NCBI RefSeq assembly: GCF_016097555.1
Contig: NC_054699.1
Location: forward strand, 5,723,197 to 5,787,196
DNA length: 64,000 nucleotides
Direction: 5' to 3'
DNA from: Gigantopelta aegis
Taxonomy: Eukaryota; Mollusca; Gastropoda; Neomphalida; Peltospiridae
Below are positions 41,187-53,100 of this stretch, piece by piece. The first letter of the stretch is position 1. Each line of letters starts with the position of its first letter. A program made the translations under genes and the position numbers. Under the pieces are notes generated by a model. That model was not told the DNA's origin and ran no database searches. It was given only the letters and a program-made list of their open reading frames with translations.

Positions 41187-42073
41187 CCTATTACGATATT
41201 ACGACACAAGCTGACCGTTGTGGCGACCTATTACGATATTACGACACAAGCTGACCGTTGTGGCGTGCTATTACGATATTACGACACAAGCTGACCGTTG
41301 TGGCGACCTATTACGATATTACGACACAAGCTGACCGTTGTGGCGTGCTATTACGATATTACGACACAAGCTGACCGTTGTGGCGTGCTATTACATTATT
41401 ACGACACAAGCTGACCGTTGTGGCGACCTATTGCGATATTACGACACAAGCTGACCGTTGTGGCGTGCTATTACGATATTACGACACAAGCTGACCGTTG
41501 TGGCGTGCTATTACGATATTACGACACAAGCTGACCGTTGTGGCGACCTATTACGAAATTACGACACAAGCTGACCGTTGTGGCGTGCTATTACGATATT
41601 ACGACACAAGCTGACCGTTGTGGCGACCTATTACGATATTACGACACAAGCTGACCGTTGTGGCGTCCTATTACGATATTACGACACAAGCTGACCGTTG
41701 TGGCGACCTATTACGATATTACGACACAAGCTGACCGTTGTGGCGTGCTATTACGATATTACGACACAAGCTGACCGTTGTGGCGACCTGTTACGATATT
41801 ACGACACAAGCTGACCGTTGTGGCGACCTATTACGATATTACGACACAAGCTGACCGTTGTGGCGACCTGTTACGATATTACGACACAAGCTGACCGTTG
41901 TGGCGTGCTATTACGATATTACGACACAAGCTGACCGTTGTGGCGACCTATTACGATATTACGACACAACTCACCGTTGTGGCGTGCTATTACGATATTA
42001 CGACACAAGCTGACCGTTGTGGCGACCTATTACGATATTACGACACAAGCTGACCGTTGTGGCGTGCTATTAC
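41187..42073 (+). repeat. 40-bp minisatellite, about 22 units
   Basis: Unit 'ttacgatattacgacacaag' plus 'ctgaccgttgtggcgaccta'. Two forms alternate at the junction, gcgacc and gcgtgc, giving a partial 80-bp period. Units are over 95% identical. One unit near 41966 is a base short. Confidence 0.96.
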
Positions 42074-42117
42074 ACTAGTGGAAAAGGATAAGTTATGGCG
42101 CACTGGCTGGAACAATA

Positions 42118-42462
42118 AGTGTACGAGACCGGGGGGGGGGGGGTTGTCCCTCTTCCTTCCCCACCCCCTCCCCCATAGTGCTGGAGCAAAATCTCAAATT
42201 CAGGCAAACATTATAGAGATTTTCGGGGGAAATGTGCCAACCAGAGACCTTTTTACCATGTATTTCGAGCATTCTACCCTCAAAATTAGTTGTAATCCAT
42301 ATAAAAATGCGTAGTGATTCGTTTGCAACACTATATAGCTGTTTGATAGTAATTACTACCAATATGAATAAATGATATCCAGATTCGGGCATTCTCGTTT
42401 AATTCGGGTAAAAACCAGCCTGCCCCCTATAAAAATGGGAGCCCGTACGTCTATCGCTGGAA
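42118..42462 (+). repeat. Dispersed repeat R5, copy 3
   Basis: Starts at a G run and ends 'ggagcccgtacgtctat'. It is the longest copy of the repeat. Confidence 0.7.
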
Positions 42463-42591
42463 CCCTCTCCTGCCCCCCCCCCCCCCACCACCACCACACA
42501 CACCTCGACTTTCACCTAGCCTACATATAATTATATTATTTACGGTGTCCAAGCACGATATGGCGGCTTTCTTATATTAACCCAGTATAAT

Positions 42592-42694
<103 letters not shown>

Positions 42695-43052
42695 TTGCCA
42701 TGACGTTACTTTCTCAGACTCTATTAAAGTCTCGAGTCTAGACTCTAAGGGCCGATTTCATATGTCTAGGTTATCGGTGGGTTTTGGAAACATTATGGTT
42801 TAAACCTAGGTTAAACCCTGGGTCATGTTTACTGTGCATTTCACATGTCTGGTTTTCGGTAATCCTAGTTTAACACTGGGTTACAATTGTATTGCTTGTT
42901 TAAACCTGCCCTTGAGGTGGTTTTTCGCTGGGTTTGCTCAAAGTAACTTTTCTTCATGGATAATTGCGGCAGCAAAATCGTGTTTTACGTCAGTATTGCA
43001 GAGCCATGAAATGTGAACGTATTTTAGAGATCATTTGAAGCCACTACAGAAA

Positions 43053-43221
43053 CAGTGGCGTAGCCGGGGGGGGGGGGGGGGGGGGGGGGCAGGGGGCCAT
43101 GGCTCCCCCCAATCCCGGCAAAATTAGGGGTGATCAGTGGCGTACTCAATATCATTGTTTACTTGGCTGCCAGGTGCCCCCACCCCCCCCCACACAATAC
43201 AAAATCCTGCCTACGCCACTG
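43053..43221. mobile_element. hAT-type MITE with intact 8-bp target duplication
   Basis: Ends CAGTGGCGTAG and CTACGCCACTG, flanked by TACAGAAA on both sides (43045-43052 and 43222-43229). 169 bp, with a G run inside. Confidence 0.92.
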
Positions 43222-43384
43222 TACAGAAACGAATACAGGGTGGGGGTAGGGGGGTTCGACCCCCCTCCCCCTTTAGACAAGATGCCCTTTTGCCTAGGTT
43301 TTTTTTAGCACGACTGTATAATTAGATCCACCCCTTCACCATGTTCGTGGCGAATGAACAACAAAGTGCCTGAGATATATAGAG

Positions 43385-43538
43385 GATAATAAACGAGATA
43401 CCAGTTATTATCAAAATTATGTCCCGAATCAAATCAGTTTTAGTTGTCGCGAGCTTTAGCGAGTGACAAATGAAAAATATTTCACTCGGGACATACATTG
43501 ATAACAACTGGTACGGAGTTTGCTATTCTGTTTATTAC
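43385..43538. repeat. Hairpin repeat, about 43-bp arms
   Basis: 'gataataaacgagatacca' to 'gtcccga' pairs with 'tcgggacatac' to 'gtttattac'. The right-arm sequence recurs at 17048-17108. Confidence 0.75.
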
Positions 43539-43539
43539 C

Positions 43540-44244
43540 CCAACTATGTTTTCTCTAAACGCCTTTATTTTAGGCGCACATGCACGTACATGTAGGCTAT
43601 AGAAACAATGTAAACCACTTTACACACTGTTCTGGGTATTGCTATAACTTTGCATTTCAATCACATTCACAGATAATTTTCAAAAACAAAAGTTATCGTT
43701 ATTCTGCTAAAAATATAAATAATGATTTGCATTAAAATGACATTTTGTTATAACTTTAATATTAAAACAGTCGTGAACGCAAACTCATTAAAGTACATGA
43801 CGTCATTTTGTGATGTTATATTTAGTACCGACAAAGTCATTGGTTTGTAAGCGCCAAATCACCCAGTAATATTATACGTCACAACACTGCATAATATTTC
43901 TCATTGAGAAAATACGGAAAATACTTTCCCTGTTATGAGTGGTCACTGGGTGTAATAAATATAGTTATTTATTAAATTAGTAAAAATAAAATTTTCTTCA
44001 TGGTGTATGAACTGCACGAAAACAGGAAGTATTAGTAATGAAAGTTGATCGGTTACCACCGGTATCAAAGCAATAAACGTCTGTCATAGACTGCAGTCTT
44101 ATAATGACATACTTTCGTGTTTGTCTCGTCTTAATAAAGGGGGAACAAGGCGGTACAGGCCCACAGTTTTGAAAATTTGACCATACGTTATCTCGGTGCC
44201 CTCAGGCGTACACGTTCCATGTTTTGTTTTTTAATATTATGTTA
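43540..44244. other. Interior of the PIF/Harbinger-like element; no coding seen
   Basis: AT-rich. No transposase motif in any frame. Confidence 0.5.
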
Positions 44245-44535
44245 GAATTACAGGGAAATGCCAATAACAAAACGTTTATTCATATTTGCATTATTACCAA
44301 CAGCTATGTAGGGTTCTGTAAGCATTTTTGCATTATTACCAACAGCTATGTAGGGTTCTGTAAGCATTTTTGCATTATTACCAACAGCTATGTAGGGTTC
44401 TGTAAGCATTTGACCTGGATTATAACTAATATTTTGAGTAAAATGATGGAAATACATGGTGAAACGTTTTCAGGCCAGCTCATTTTCCCAAATTTGTCCA
44501 TCATTTTTGACAGAATGTGAAGGTTTGCTCCACAT
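44245..44535 (-). repeat. Dispersed repeat R5, inverted copy, with 42-bp triplication
   Basis: 'cagctatgtagggttctgta' is the reverse complement of the 'accctatatagctgtt' block of the other copies. This segment is repeated three times with a 42-bp period (44286-44411), giving a repeated 14-codon frame by chance. Confidence 0.7.
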
Positions 44536-44537
44536 TT

Positions 44538-44538
<1 letters not shown>

Positions 44539-44584
<46 letters not shown>
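44539..44584. repeat. (GT)n microsatellite
   Basis: About 22 GT units. Confidence 0.95.
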
Positions 44585-44587
<3 letters not shown>

Positions 44588-44888
44588 GCTAATCCTCCAT
44601 CTCGAACGCGAATGCTAATAATATATCGGTAACGAGTTTCAACTACAAAGTGATGAAGTGTAAGCTATTCCTCGCTTATGTCCCTTTCCAAATTTACGGG
44701 TAACCCATGTAAAAAGCGTGGTTTTGTAAACACGGGTAAAACACACACATGTGAAATACACCACGGGTGTGTCTTGGTCAGGTTTTTCATTGTTTTACGT
44801 AAACCAGTGTTAAACCTAGGTTTTGATATAACCCGGTGTTTCGAAACCCAGACATATGAAATCGACCTTAAAAGTTTTATAAGAACCA

Positions 44889-45107
44889 GACCAGATCTCG
44901 ACTACATAACCGTTAGTTCCCAGACGCACGTGCGTTTTTAAAAATATGAAAATGTATTTTGTGATATTAAAAACACCAGGATGACCAGAAACACTTCGGA
45001 TATACGGAAATGGATAATCTAACCAACACAATATAAGTAATGTATGGTTTCAGTTATCAAAAACGGCTCTAATAGTGAAAAGTATGCCTTAGTGTTTAAA
45101 AACTAAA
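44889..45107 (+). mobile_element. piggyBac-like MITE (TTAA family 1), partial
   Basis: 'cagacgcacgtgcgttttta' through 'gtttaaaaacta'. The terminus is replaced by a SINE tail at 45108. Confidence 0.82.
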
Positions 45108-45188
45108 AAAATTACCAAATGTTTGACACCCAATAGCGGATGATTAATAAATCAATGTGCTCTAGTGATATCGTTAAACAAAACAAAG
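45108..45188 (+). mobile_element. SINE, type-B tail fragment
   Basis: 'gtttgacacccaatagcgga' and 'gtgctctagtgatatcgtta'. Confidence 0.82.
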
Positions 45189-45317
45189 TTTAACTTTGAA
45201 AACTAATCGGTCACTGTAACGTTCAATTTCAGATACGTTTCATAGATTTTCTTTTATTAGTGTTAGTTTTTTTGTGTGTGCGTTTTTTCTTTTTCTTATC
45301 CATTCCGAGCCGATTTG

Positions 45318-45540
45318 TTTTTCTTGTTCCAACCAGTGCACCACAACTGGGCAAAAACCGTAGTATGTGCTTTCTTGTCTGTGGGAAAGTGAATATAAAA
45401 GATCCCTTGCTGCATTAGGAAAAATGTAGCGGGTTTCTTCTGATGACTACGAGTCAGAATGACAAAATGTTTGACATACAATAGCCGATGATTAATTAAC
45501 CAATGTGCTCTAGTGGTGTCGTTAAATAACACAAACTTTA
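45318..45540 (+). mobile_element. SINE, type B, head missing
   Basis: 'ttgttccaaccagtgcacca' through 'gtgctctagtggtgtcgtta'. It ends about 30 bp before the coding exon of MGC copy 4, so the acceptor's pyrimidine tract lies right beside it. Confidence 0.85.
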
Positions 45541-45559
45541 TAACTTTCTTTTTCTGTAG

Positions 45560-45754
45560 AACTACCTGACAATGGGGTGTGGTTCTTCGGTGCCGGAAGA
45601 GCACTTTCGCCTACAAGCTTTTGACTATAGTGAATTTGACAAACAGCAGGAATCGGCGCATGAAGACGTCGACGTCAATCGCGTCGGCGACACCGTCGAC
45701 AACGTCAGCACGAACGGAGAAGATCGTCAGACATCGGATCAGAAACAAGATTGA
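45560..45754 (+). CDS. MGC family copy 4: small acylation-motif protein
   Basis: ATG at 45572 and TGA at 45752-45754, 60 residues. The acceptor 'actttctttttctgtag' ends at 45559, exactly 12 nt before the ATG as in copy 1, and the leader 'actacctgaca' resembles copy 1's 'gcacctgacg'. The protein starts MGCGSSVPEEHF (Gly2, Cys3, Ser6), then has an acidic and aromatic stretch, 'SAHEDVDVNRVGDTVDNVS' and the end 'TSDQKQD'. It has no signal peptide or membrane segment. The likely upstream exons are at 39596-39654 and/or 40075-40133, giving an intron of about 5.4 kb filled with repeats. AATAAA sites at 46015 and 46040 could end the transcript. The function is unknown; a lipid-anchored peripheral membrane protein is inferred. 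Confidence 0.66.
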   Translation, partial: NYLTMGCGSSVPEEHFRLQAFDYSEFDKQQESAHEDVDVNRVGDTVDNVSTNGEDRQTSDQKQD

Positions 45755-46045
45755 TGACCACGTCAGTCAGTGGCGGATCACGGGGTGTGTGGAGAAGTGA
45801 GGGGTGGGGATGAAAGGTACAGTCGCCGACTGCTAAAACGAAAGATCATATTCTGAAGGAAACAACGCGCGAGACTTGTCGTATCTCACGTATAGGAGAT
45901 TGATCTAAACACACAGATCCTGTTGGCTACTCCACGGCGATAACCTAAAGGTGAAAGCCACAGCATCCAATGAAATTTACACTACGGCAACTGATTTTTC
46001 TCTAACGTATAACTGAATAAACGCACGAATGCTCTGAAAATAAAT
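45755..46045 (+). other. Probable 3' UTR of MGC copy 4
   Basis: Homologous in patches to the region after copy 3's stop codon, and ends in two AATAAA signals (about 46015 and 46040). Confidence 0.5.
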
Positions 46046-46207
46046 AGTACAGTGGGAAAGACGTTTATTTTAAATCGTCTTGTTTTTTCACGATAGGTAT
46101 GAAAGAGAAAACTACAAACTGTCTTTTTCAGTTACATCTGAACTGGATATAATATAGTGTCGAACTCACATTCACTCGTTAGATAAAGTTTTAAGAAACT
46201 TGATTAA

Positions 46208-46446
46208 TACATCAGAGTCGTAGCTAGTGGTGTGTGTGTGTGTGGGGCAAGAGGTGCTCCCCCCAAAAAAACAAATCTGGTAAAAATAATAGAAACTTTT
46301 AAAAAATCCTCTTCTTAACGGTTTGATGAGTTTTAAGTATGTATCCTCCCTGAAATGGCTGCAAAATGGTATTTCAGTCTCTAGATTTCAAAATGTTCCT
46401 GGGGGCATGCCCCTGGATCCCCTAGTGTCTTGCGCCTTCCATGCCC
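46208..46446 (+). repeat. Repeat R7, first unit
   Basis: 'gagtcgtagctag' at the left; then 'tttgatgagttttaagtatg' and 'cctgggggcatgcccctgga'. The same blocks recur at 46744-46925, whose end 'cctagctacggccctg' is inverted relative to this start. It looks like a tandem-duplicated MITE. It is broken by the SINE that follows. Confidence 0.65.
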
Positions 46447-46680
46447 GTTCATTTTTCGCTCCAGACAGTGCACCACGACTGATATGTGCTATCTTGTCTG
46501 TGGGATGGTTTATATAAAAGATCCCTTGCTGCTAATCGAAGAGAGTAGCCCATGAAGTAGCGACAGCGGGGTTCCTCCCTCAATATCTGTGTGGTCCTTA
46601 ACCTTATGTCTTATGCCATATAACCGTAAATAAAATGTGCTGAATGCGTCGTTAAATAAAACATTTCCTTCCTTCCTTCT
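46447..46680 (+). mobile_element. SINE, type A, inserted in repeat R7
   Basis: 'gctccagacagtgcaccacg' through 'gaatgcgtcgttaaataaaa' and (CTTC)n. 'ccatgcccgttcat' is present on both sides (46439 and 46686), as a target duplication of about 14 bp would give. Confidence 0.85.
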
Positions 46681-46925
46681 TCTTCCATGCCCGTTCATTC
46701 CAAGAGATCGTCTGTTCCCTCCACAAAAAAACCCTAGCTACGTTTGATGAGTTTTAAGTATGTATCCTCTCTGACATAGCTGCAAAATGGTATTTCAGAG
46801 TCTCTAGATTTCAACATTTTCCTGGGGGCATGCCCCCGGATCCCCTAGTGTCGTGCGTTTTCCATGCCCGTTCATTCGAAGCGTTCATCTGCCCCCTCCA
46901 CAACAGAAATCCTAGCTACGGCCCT
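46681..46925 (+). repeat. Repeat R7, second unit
   Basis: Repeats the first unit with 'tttgatgagttttaagtatg' and ends 'cctagctacggccctg'. Confidence 0.65.
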
Positions 46926-46949
46926 GTAAATCATAAAAAAAAAAGAGAG

Positions 46950-47257
46950 AAAGAAATGTTTTATTTAACGACACACATTTTATTTACAGTATATGGCATC
47001 AGACATATGGTTATGGACCACACAGATATTGAGAGAGGAAACCCACTGTCGCCACTTCATGGGCTACTCTTTTTCGAGTAGCAGCAAGGGATCTTTTATA
47101 TGCACCATCCCATAGACAGCATACCACGACCTTTGATATACCAGTCATGGTGCACTGCCTGGTACAAAAAACAGCCCTATGGGCCCACTGACGGGAATCG
47201 ATCCCAAACCGACCGTGCACCGAGCAAGCGCTATACTACTGGGCTATGTCCCGCACT
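46950..47257 (-). mobile_element. SINE, type A, nearly complete
   Basis: 'gaaatgttttatttaacgac' through 'gggctatgtcccgc'. Confidence 0.9.
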
Positions 47258-47465
47258 TTGTAAACGATAAATGCTATTTAACGGCATAGTCGCTGATTCA
47301 CCAGGATGTAAAAATTATAACACTGATGTGTTTAACGACACCAGTACATGAGACTGACTCGTCACAATCATACATTGTTCAAAAATATATACATAACGCC
47401 CACTCATCTGTACATGATTCAATGTAAATTTTACAAATCACAAATACTGTGGAGAAGAAAAGTTA

Positions 47466-47742
47466 GTTTGTTTTGTTTAACTACACCACAAGAGCACACT
47501 GATTTCTCAATCATCGGCTATTGGATGTCAAACATTTGGTATTCTGACATATAGTCTTAAGAGAGGAAACCCGCTACAGTTTCCTCTTAATAGCAAGGAC
47601 TCTTATTCCATGCATCATCCCATAAAACAGCACACATCACAGCCTTTGATATACCAGTCGTGGTGCACTGGCTGTGACGAGAAATAGACAATGGGTCAAT
47701 CGACAGACACTGATCCTAGACCAAAGACCTCTTTACCAAACT
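47466..47742 (-). mobile_element. SINE, type B
   Basis: 'gtttaactacaccacaagag' and 'ggctattggatgtcaaacat', body, and 'cactgatcctagacc' at the head. Confidence 0.85.
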
Positions 47743-47749
47743 TAAAGTT

Positions 47750-47858
47750 CGTTAGAGCACATTGGATTGACTCTCACTCTTAGAGGAAACCAAATACATC
47801 TTTCCATTAGCAGCAAGAGATCTTTTATATGCACTCTCCAGTTGACAGGACAGCGCAT
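47750..47858 (-). mobile_element. SINE fragment, split by a MITE
   Basis: 'gttagagcacattgga' and 'tatgcactctccagttgaca'. It continues at 48254. Confidence 0.75.
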
Positions 47859-48253
47859 GGGCGGATCCAGGAAATATTTTTAGGGGGGGGGACCAAAAAA
47901 GAAGGGCACATTGACTCGTCAAAAGGGCACCTTACTACAAGTTTTGATATTTACAATTAATATGAATTCCTACAGTTCTACGTCATAATATACTAGCAAT
48001 AATGAAGTAAATTGGCGTCACTCGCGTTAGAACCTCAATGGGGCCCCATTGAGACTCAATAACACAGACACATATCTGCAAGCTTGCGCATGTACACGAA
48101 AATCTTGATTTCATTTATCTACAATATAATTATTGTTTACTTAAAAAAAAAAAAATTCTACAAACAAAAAGGGCACTTGGACATTTTGAGGGCACTTGAA
48201 AAATTTTTGGGGGGGACGCGTCCCCCTGGTCCCCCCCCTTGGATCCGCCCATG
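47859..48253. mobile_element. hAT-type MITE with 8-bp target duplication
   Basis: Inverted ends 'gggcggatcca' and 'tggatccgccc'; CAGCGCAT on both sides (47851-47858 and 48254-48261). 395 bp, with G/C runs near both ends. Confidence 0.87.
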
Positions 48254-48552
48254 CAGCGCATACCATGGCCTTCGATATAGCAACAGAGGAATAGACAATG
48301 GGTCCAGATACATTTTCCCATTAGCAGCAAGGGATCGTTTATATGCACTCTCCAGTTGACAGGAAAGCACATACCATGGCCTTTGATATACCAGCCGAGG
48401 TATACACAATGGGTCCAGATACAGTTTTCCATTAGCAGCAAGGGATCGTTTATATGCACTCTCCAGTTGACAGGACAGCACATACCATGGCCTTTGATAT
48501 ACCAGCCGAGGTATACACAATGGGTCCAGATACAGTTTTCCATTAGCAGCAA
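48254..48552 (-). repeat. SINE-derived tandem array, about 111-bp unit
   Basis: Three units of 'cataccatggcctttgatat', 'acaatgggtccagatacag' and 'gggatcgtttatatgcactc'. The unit is the middle part of a minus-strand SINE that has been duplicated in tandem. Confidence 0.85.
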
Positions 48553-48616
48553 CATCTAATAGCCGATGATTAATAAATCAATGTGCTCTAGTGGTGTCGT
48601 TAAACAAAACCAACCA
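48550..48616 (+). mobile_element. SINE, type-B tail, opposite strand
   Basis: 'aacatctaatagccgatgat' and 'gtgctctagtggtgtcgtta' interrupt the array, after which a further unit runs to about 48690. Confidence 0.82.
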
Positions 48617-49078
48617 TTAGCAGCAAGGGATCTTTTATATGCATTCTCCGGTTGACAGGACAGCGCATACCATGGCCTTCGATATACCAGCCGTAGGACT
48701 AGATCCAGCCTCCCTCCTCACCCAATAAAACAAGGTCTGTACAGATCTACCAGAATGATCATATATGTTTGAAACACGAGGGGCGAATCCACGAGTTTGT
48801 GAAAGTGGATTGGACATGGTAAGAATTCTTGGAACAGGTTTTTAAACAGTATTTTTCATCACGTCCGAAAAAAGAAGGGTAGGGGAGGGGACACGCGCCG
48901 ATGTCAACATCCCGTCGACTAGTGTGGGCAAAATACCATTTCTGACTGAGTCTCAGTGTTATCGCGGTTGTTTTGCATTAACAACTTAACGCTTATCTCG
49001 AATCATGCAGCATGGGCCCCCAAAGAGATTCTTCTGGATCCGCCACTAGTATGTGTGACGTGTCTAAACGGTGATGAA
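48617..49078. other. SINE remnant then unique sequence; no gene seen
   Basis: 48617-48690 is another minus-strand SINE middle part. 'ttctggatccgccactagta' near 49030 resembles one end of the hAT MITE family. Confidence 0.55.
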
Positions 49079-49468
49079 AAAGAAAGAAATGTTTCATTTA
49101 ACGACGCACTCAACACATTTTATTTACGGTTATGTGGCGTCAGACATATGGTTAAGGACCACACAGATTTTGAGAGGAAACCCGCTGTCGCCACTTCATG
49201 GGCTACTCTTTCCGATTAGCAGCAAGGGATCTTTTATTTGCGCTTACCACAGGCAGGATTGCACAAACCATGGCCTTTGGTGAACCAGTTATGGATCACT
49301 GGTCGGTGCAAGTGGTTTACACCTACCCATTGAGCCTTGCGGAGCACTCACTCAGGGTCTGGAGTCGGTATCTGGATTTAAAATCCCATATGCCTCGACT
49401 GGGATCCGAACCCAGCACCTACCAGTCTGTTGACCGATGGCCTAACCACGACGCCACTGAAGCCGGTA
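49079..49468 (-). mobile_element. SINE, type-A tail with the third tRNA-like head
   Basis: Tail 'gaaatgtttcatttaacgac', body, 'ttgagccttgcggagcactc', and the head 'gactgggatccgaacccagc' at the right, the reverse of the copy at 30.1 kb. Confidence 0.9.
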
Positions 49469-50140
49469 AACGGTGATGAATGCAGTTTATAGGGGGCCGA
49501 GTCATGCTGCCCTGAAAGCCATATTGGAATAAAATGTCTGCTTCACCATAAGGGGGGGGGGGGATTTTTTTTTATCCCCGACACCCCTCCCCTGCGCACG
49601 CCTATGAGACGAGATAATTGCCAGAGGCGGATCGGGGGGGGGGATTTTGCGACACTTATAATTTTATTATATATATTAATTTTAATTTTTTCTACGATCC
49701 CCTCCAAACATCCCCTCCTCATGTCATTGCCCCCCCCCCATAATGGATTTTCTGGATCTGCCACCGATTGTCAAACAAAACCCCAATACACCATCATTTG
49801 GTAACCCACTAATTGACAGACACACAGGCACACACACACCACATCCTCGCACGCACACGCATTGTGCACACACACGGGATGTTATGTTATGTAACTGCAG
49901 AACTCCCCCGTCTGTTTTACAGGATAACTTACTTGAAGTGGTTCATGTGCACGTGGGTTGGGCGGGGAGCAGCTATCGTCTTGTAATCGATACTCCAAAT
50001 GAAACAATTATTTACACTTCAAAAACAAGTGAACTTTTATAAAAAAAAAATCAATACGAACTAATCCCATATATACACATCAGTCAAATATCAGTCAAAT
50101 AAAAAATAATTATAAATTATATTGGCGAGCTTAACTTCGA
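49469..50140. other. MITE remnant and simple repeats; no gene seen
   Basis: 'gccagaggcggatc' at 49620 and 'tggatctgccaccg' at 49751-49764 look like the inverted ends of a 145-bp MITE. (CA)n lies near 49820-49875. Confidence 0.5.
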
Positions 50141-53100
50141 AATGTGATATCCCCCAAACTTTTCGCGGGAAATCTTCGACAACGTCACATGGGGAAATCC
50201 CTCAAACTAATGACCCTGACCTCTACCTTTAATTTACATGGACATGTCCAAAGCACGAGCCATAATTTCCTGCCTGTCGAAATGCTCTATGTAGTTAATA
50301 ACAGATATCAAGAACACCAGAGGTAAGGCGACTAGATTGTATGCTTTTTTATTCAAGCACCATTGTTTATGAGTATTTTTTTTTTACTCACGTCTGCTGA
50401 ATACCCTGACGAATACACGTTCTTCTCGCTAGTGAATTATGTCAAATGCCAAAATGGCGTCTTCCACTTCCTGTCGTGTTGCTTACAGTTTTTATCTTCC
50501 TGTAAAACCCGTCCACCCGTTCACATTATTTTGTTTCTATTATAGCGTGATGATTATTTGTGTCAATATAATTCCAAAACGTTAAATTATTTCACAGACT
50601 TTATGCAATCTGCATGATTTTTTTTTTTTTAGTAGGCAAAAATAAAATACACATCAGCCACAGCAGGTGACAAAGTGGGTAGGCCTATAGGCTACTTAAT
50701 AAATAGTAAAACACTGTAGTCTTCAATTGAATTATGGGTGTGTAAAGCCCATCCACTATTTTCAAATACATGTGCACATTATACACTACATATAAAGCTA
50801 TTCTAATTCATAACTTCTTTTTATTTGAATATACATGTATGTATCGTACCGTCATACAATTTCGATCGACATGTTTTCGATACTTTCTTTATAACTGCAT
50901 GTATCGCGAGATTATGCGAGATATTACGTCACTATTAGTCTGAACATAAACAACGAAGTGTCTTTTTTCCTCACAATATTAAAAATGCTTCAAGTCAAGC
51001 TGCCAACTTTATGTTTTAATTATAATACCATATATAGTGTGCATGTTATCGGTTTTTCGTAATGCAATATTTTGGTACTAATGAAATGCCTCACATAGCG
51101 AAATCCAGGTATTACAAATCCCTGCAAAGTTATCGTCTGCAACACTGACATCTGACCTGCCAAAGTTAGAGGATATACTACGTGATCATTACACTGAACA
51201 ATAAAATTTATGGAAGGCTGGTTGGGTTACCTCTTATGTCATTCACAGCAAAGTTCTTTTAGATAATTTCTGCTGGGGGCATGTTTACATGTACATTTAC
51301 ATTTACTACAAACAAAGGTGGTTTAGTGGAATTAGATTTTTTGAAAATATAATTTTATAGTTCTGTATCTCTGTTAGAGTACTTAAGTTGACAATCTGAA
51401 TTTTGGTGTCATTGATACGTATAACAAGAGGATTAGACATTAACCTATGACAAAAACATAATGTAAATATGTTTTAAGTGAACACTGTCTATTGGTCTGA
51501 AGATTATTCAATATTTTTTTACAAGTTACAAACATTTTATGATTTTATTTTCAAATGAAGATTTTGATGTAAATTATTAAACGGAGTATAGACCCTTCAC
51601 TGCCATAACAAGGACAAAAATAGACAGCCAATGAAAGTATCGAAAACATATGACGTTTGTAAAAATATAGCAGTAACACCTGTACGACTCAGCAGCTAGT
51701 GTTTATGGAGGAAAACTTGGCGTTCATGGGAAATTATCACTTTTTTTCACAATAAACTAATGTGACTTGAGAAAGGTAAAATATTATTTATGTACGAAGT
51801 ACTGTTTTTATTATAGTTTAATTTTTTGCTTATCGTATCGAAAACATATGACGCCAGGATACCATAATATTTATCGTCAACGTCCCTAACTGCGTTATGT
51901 AGCGACCACCAAGCAAAGGGCCGCAACTCTAAACGCTTTTTATCATGTCGCCAAAAACGCGACCCCGAATACCTACATGTCGATTACGGCTTACCAGTCA
52001 TTAACGGCCGACTTAATCGTTAAAAATCGGTAGTGTTCGTAAACTAGAATGATGAATAAATTGGTTTACGTGAGTCTAGCATCTTAGTTGCAAATTAAAA
52101 GTGGTAAAATTATTTTTCCAAATATAGGTTATCAATTTGTAACCCTTTATCAGCCATAAACTCCATTTATATGTATATGTTATTATGTGCAGTATTTTAA
52201 AGAACCGATTTATGTCACTAACATAAATATAAACCACCGTAAGTAAAAGAATTGATTTATTAAAGTAATTATGATTGACCTGGTTTTTATATACCAAGGG
52301 ACATAACTTTTGAATTTCTCGCCACTAATTTTAAATTGTTTCGTTCATAGCGCACACAGAATCTCAAACTTGCATACATATTGTTATTATAAACAAGACT
52401 GATTGATGCCAAAAATAAAATAAATAAATTGCAAACAAGATTTAATAAGCATAAATCATTTCCAGTCTAGATTTTGCCTAATATTTGACTAAATACAGTT
52501 ATGGGCCAAAGGTTTTCAGTGTCACAGTGGTAAACCAAAAGTATAAATGTAATACATAAACATGACAATTTGGTATATTTATAATGTGAAAATGAAAGAC
52601 AAGTATGTACTTAAACTATACATTAAAAAAAGGTATTGCAATTTGTTCACATATGAATATTTATAGTTCACATTTATTTACCTGTAAATTAATTTTCACC
52701 GACAGCCCATAATGACTCCATACTAACGTCTCAATGCTTTCTTTATGTCATATTAAAAATACTCTACACCAAATAATTGGTTCCCTACCCTGGGTTTCTG
52801 CTAGAGGGTACGCAGGTAGAGGGTACAATTACATGCATGTACTAAAAAATCTCGGAAATTAATGTATATGTTTTGTTTTAATTTTTTGATAGATTATAGT
52901 AAGATAATTGCTGTTTAAAATTTGTAAAATTGCATTAAATAAAATGGTCCAATAAAACATTTAAAATTCATAACTACCCAATATATGCCTTTGAATATAT
53001 TTTGTTTTTATTACGTAACCTCGAATTATGTTCTGGCAGAAAGCCTGCTATCTTTGACAGAGGTTAAAACAATTGGTCGTCTAATTTTCGACTGTTACCA

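Larger units (their letters stand above)
42749..44868. mobile_element. PIF/Harbinger-like non-autonomous insertion
   Basis: The ends 'gggccgatttcatatgtct' and 'agacatatgaaatcgacct' are inverted, and related sequence extends inward for about 150 bp on each side. TAA flanks both sides (42746-42748 and 44869-44871). The matching empty site is at 60628-60690, where the same flanks are joined with one TAA. A 3-bp TAA duplication fits PIF/Harbinger. No transposase is seen in its 2.1 kb. Nested within are a hAT MITE, a hairpin repeat and an inverted R5 copy. Confidence 0.85.

Noticed and set aside
41187-42073. Regular 40-bp repeats that could suggest a CRISPR array
   Set aside because: There are no unique spacers; units are head-to-tail and the genome is eukaryotic.
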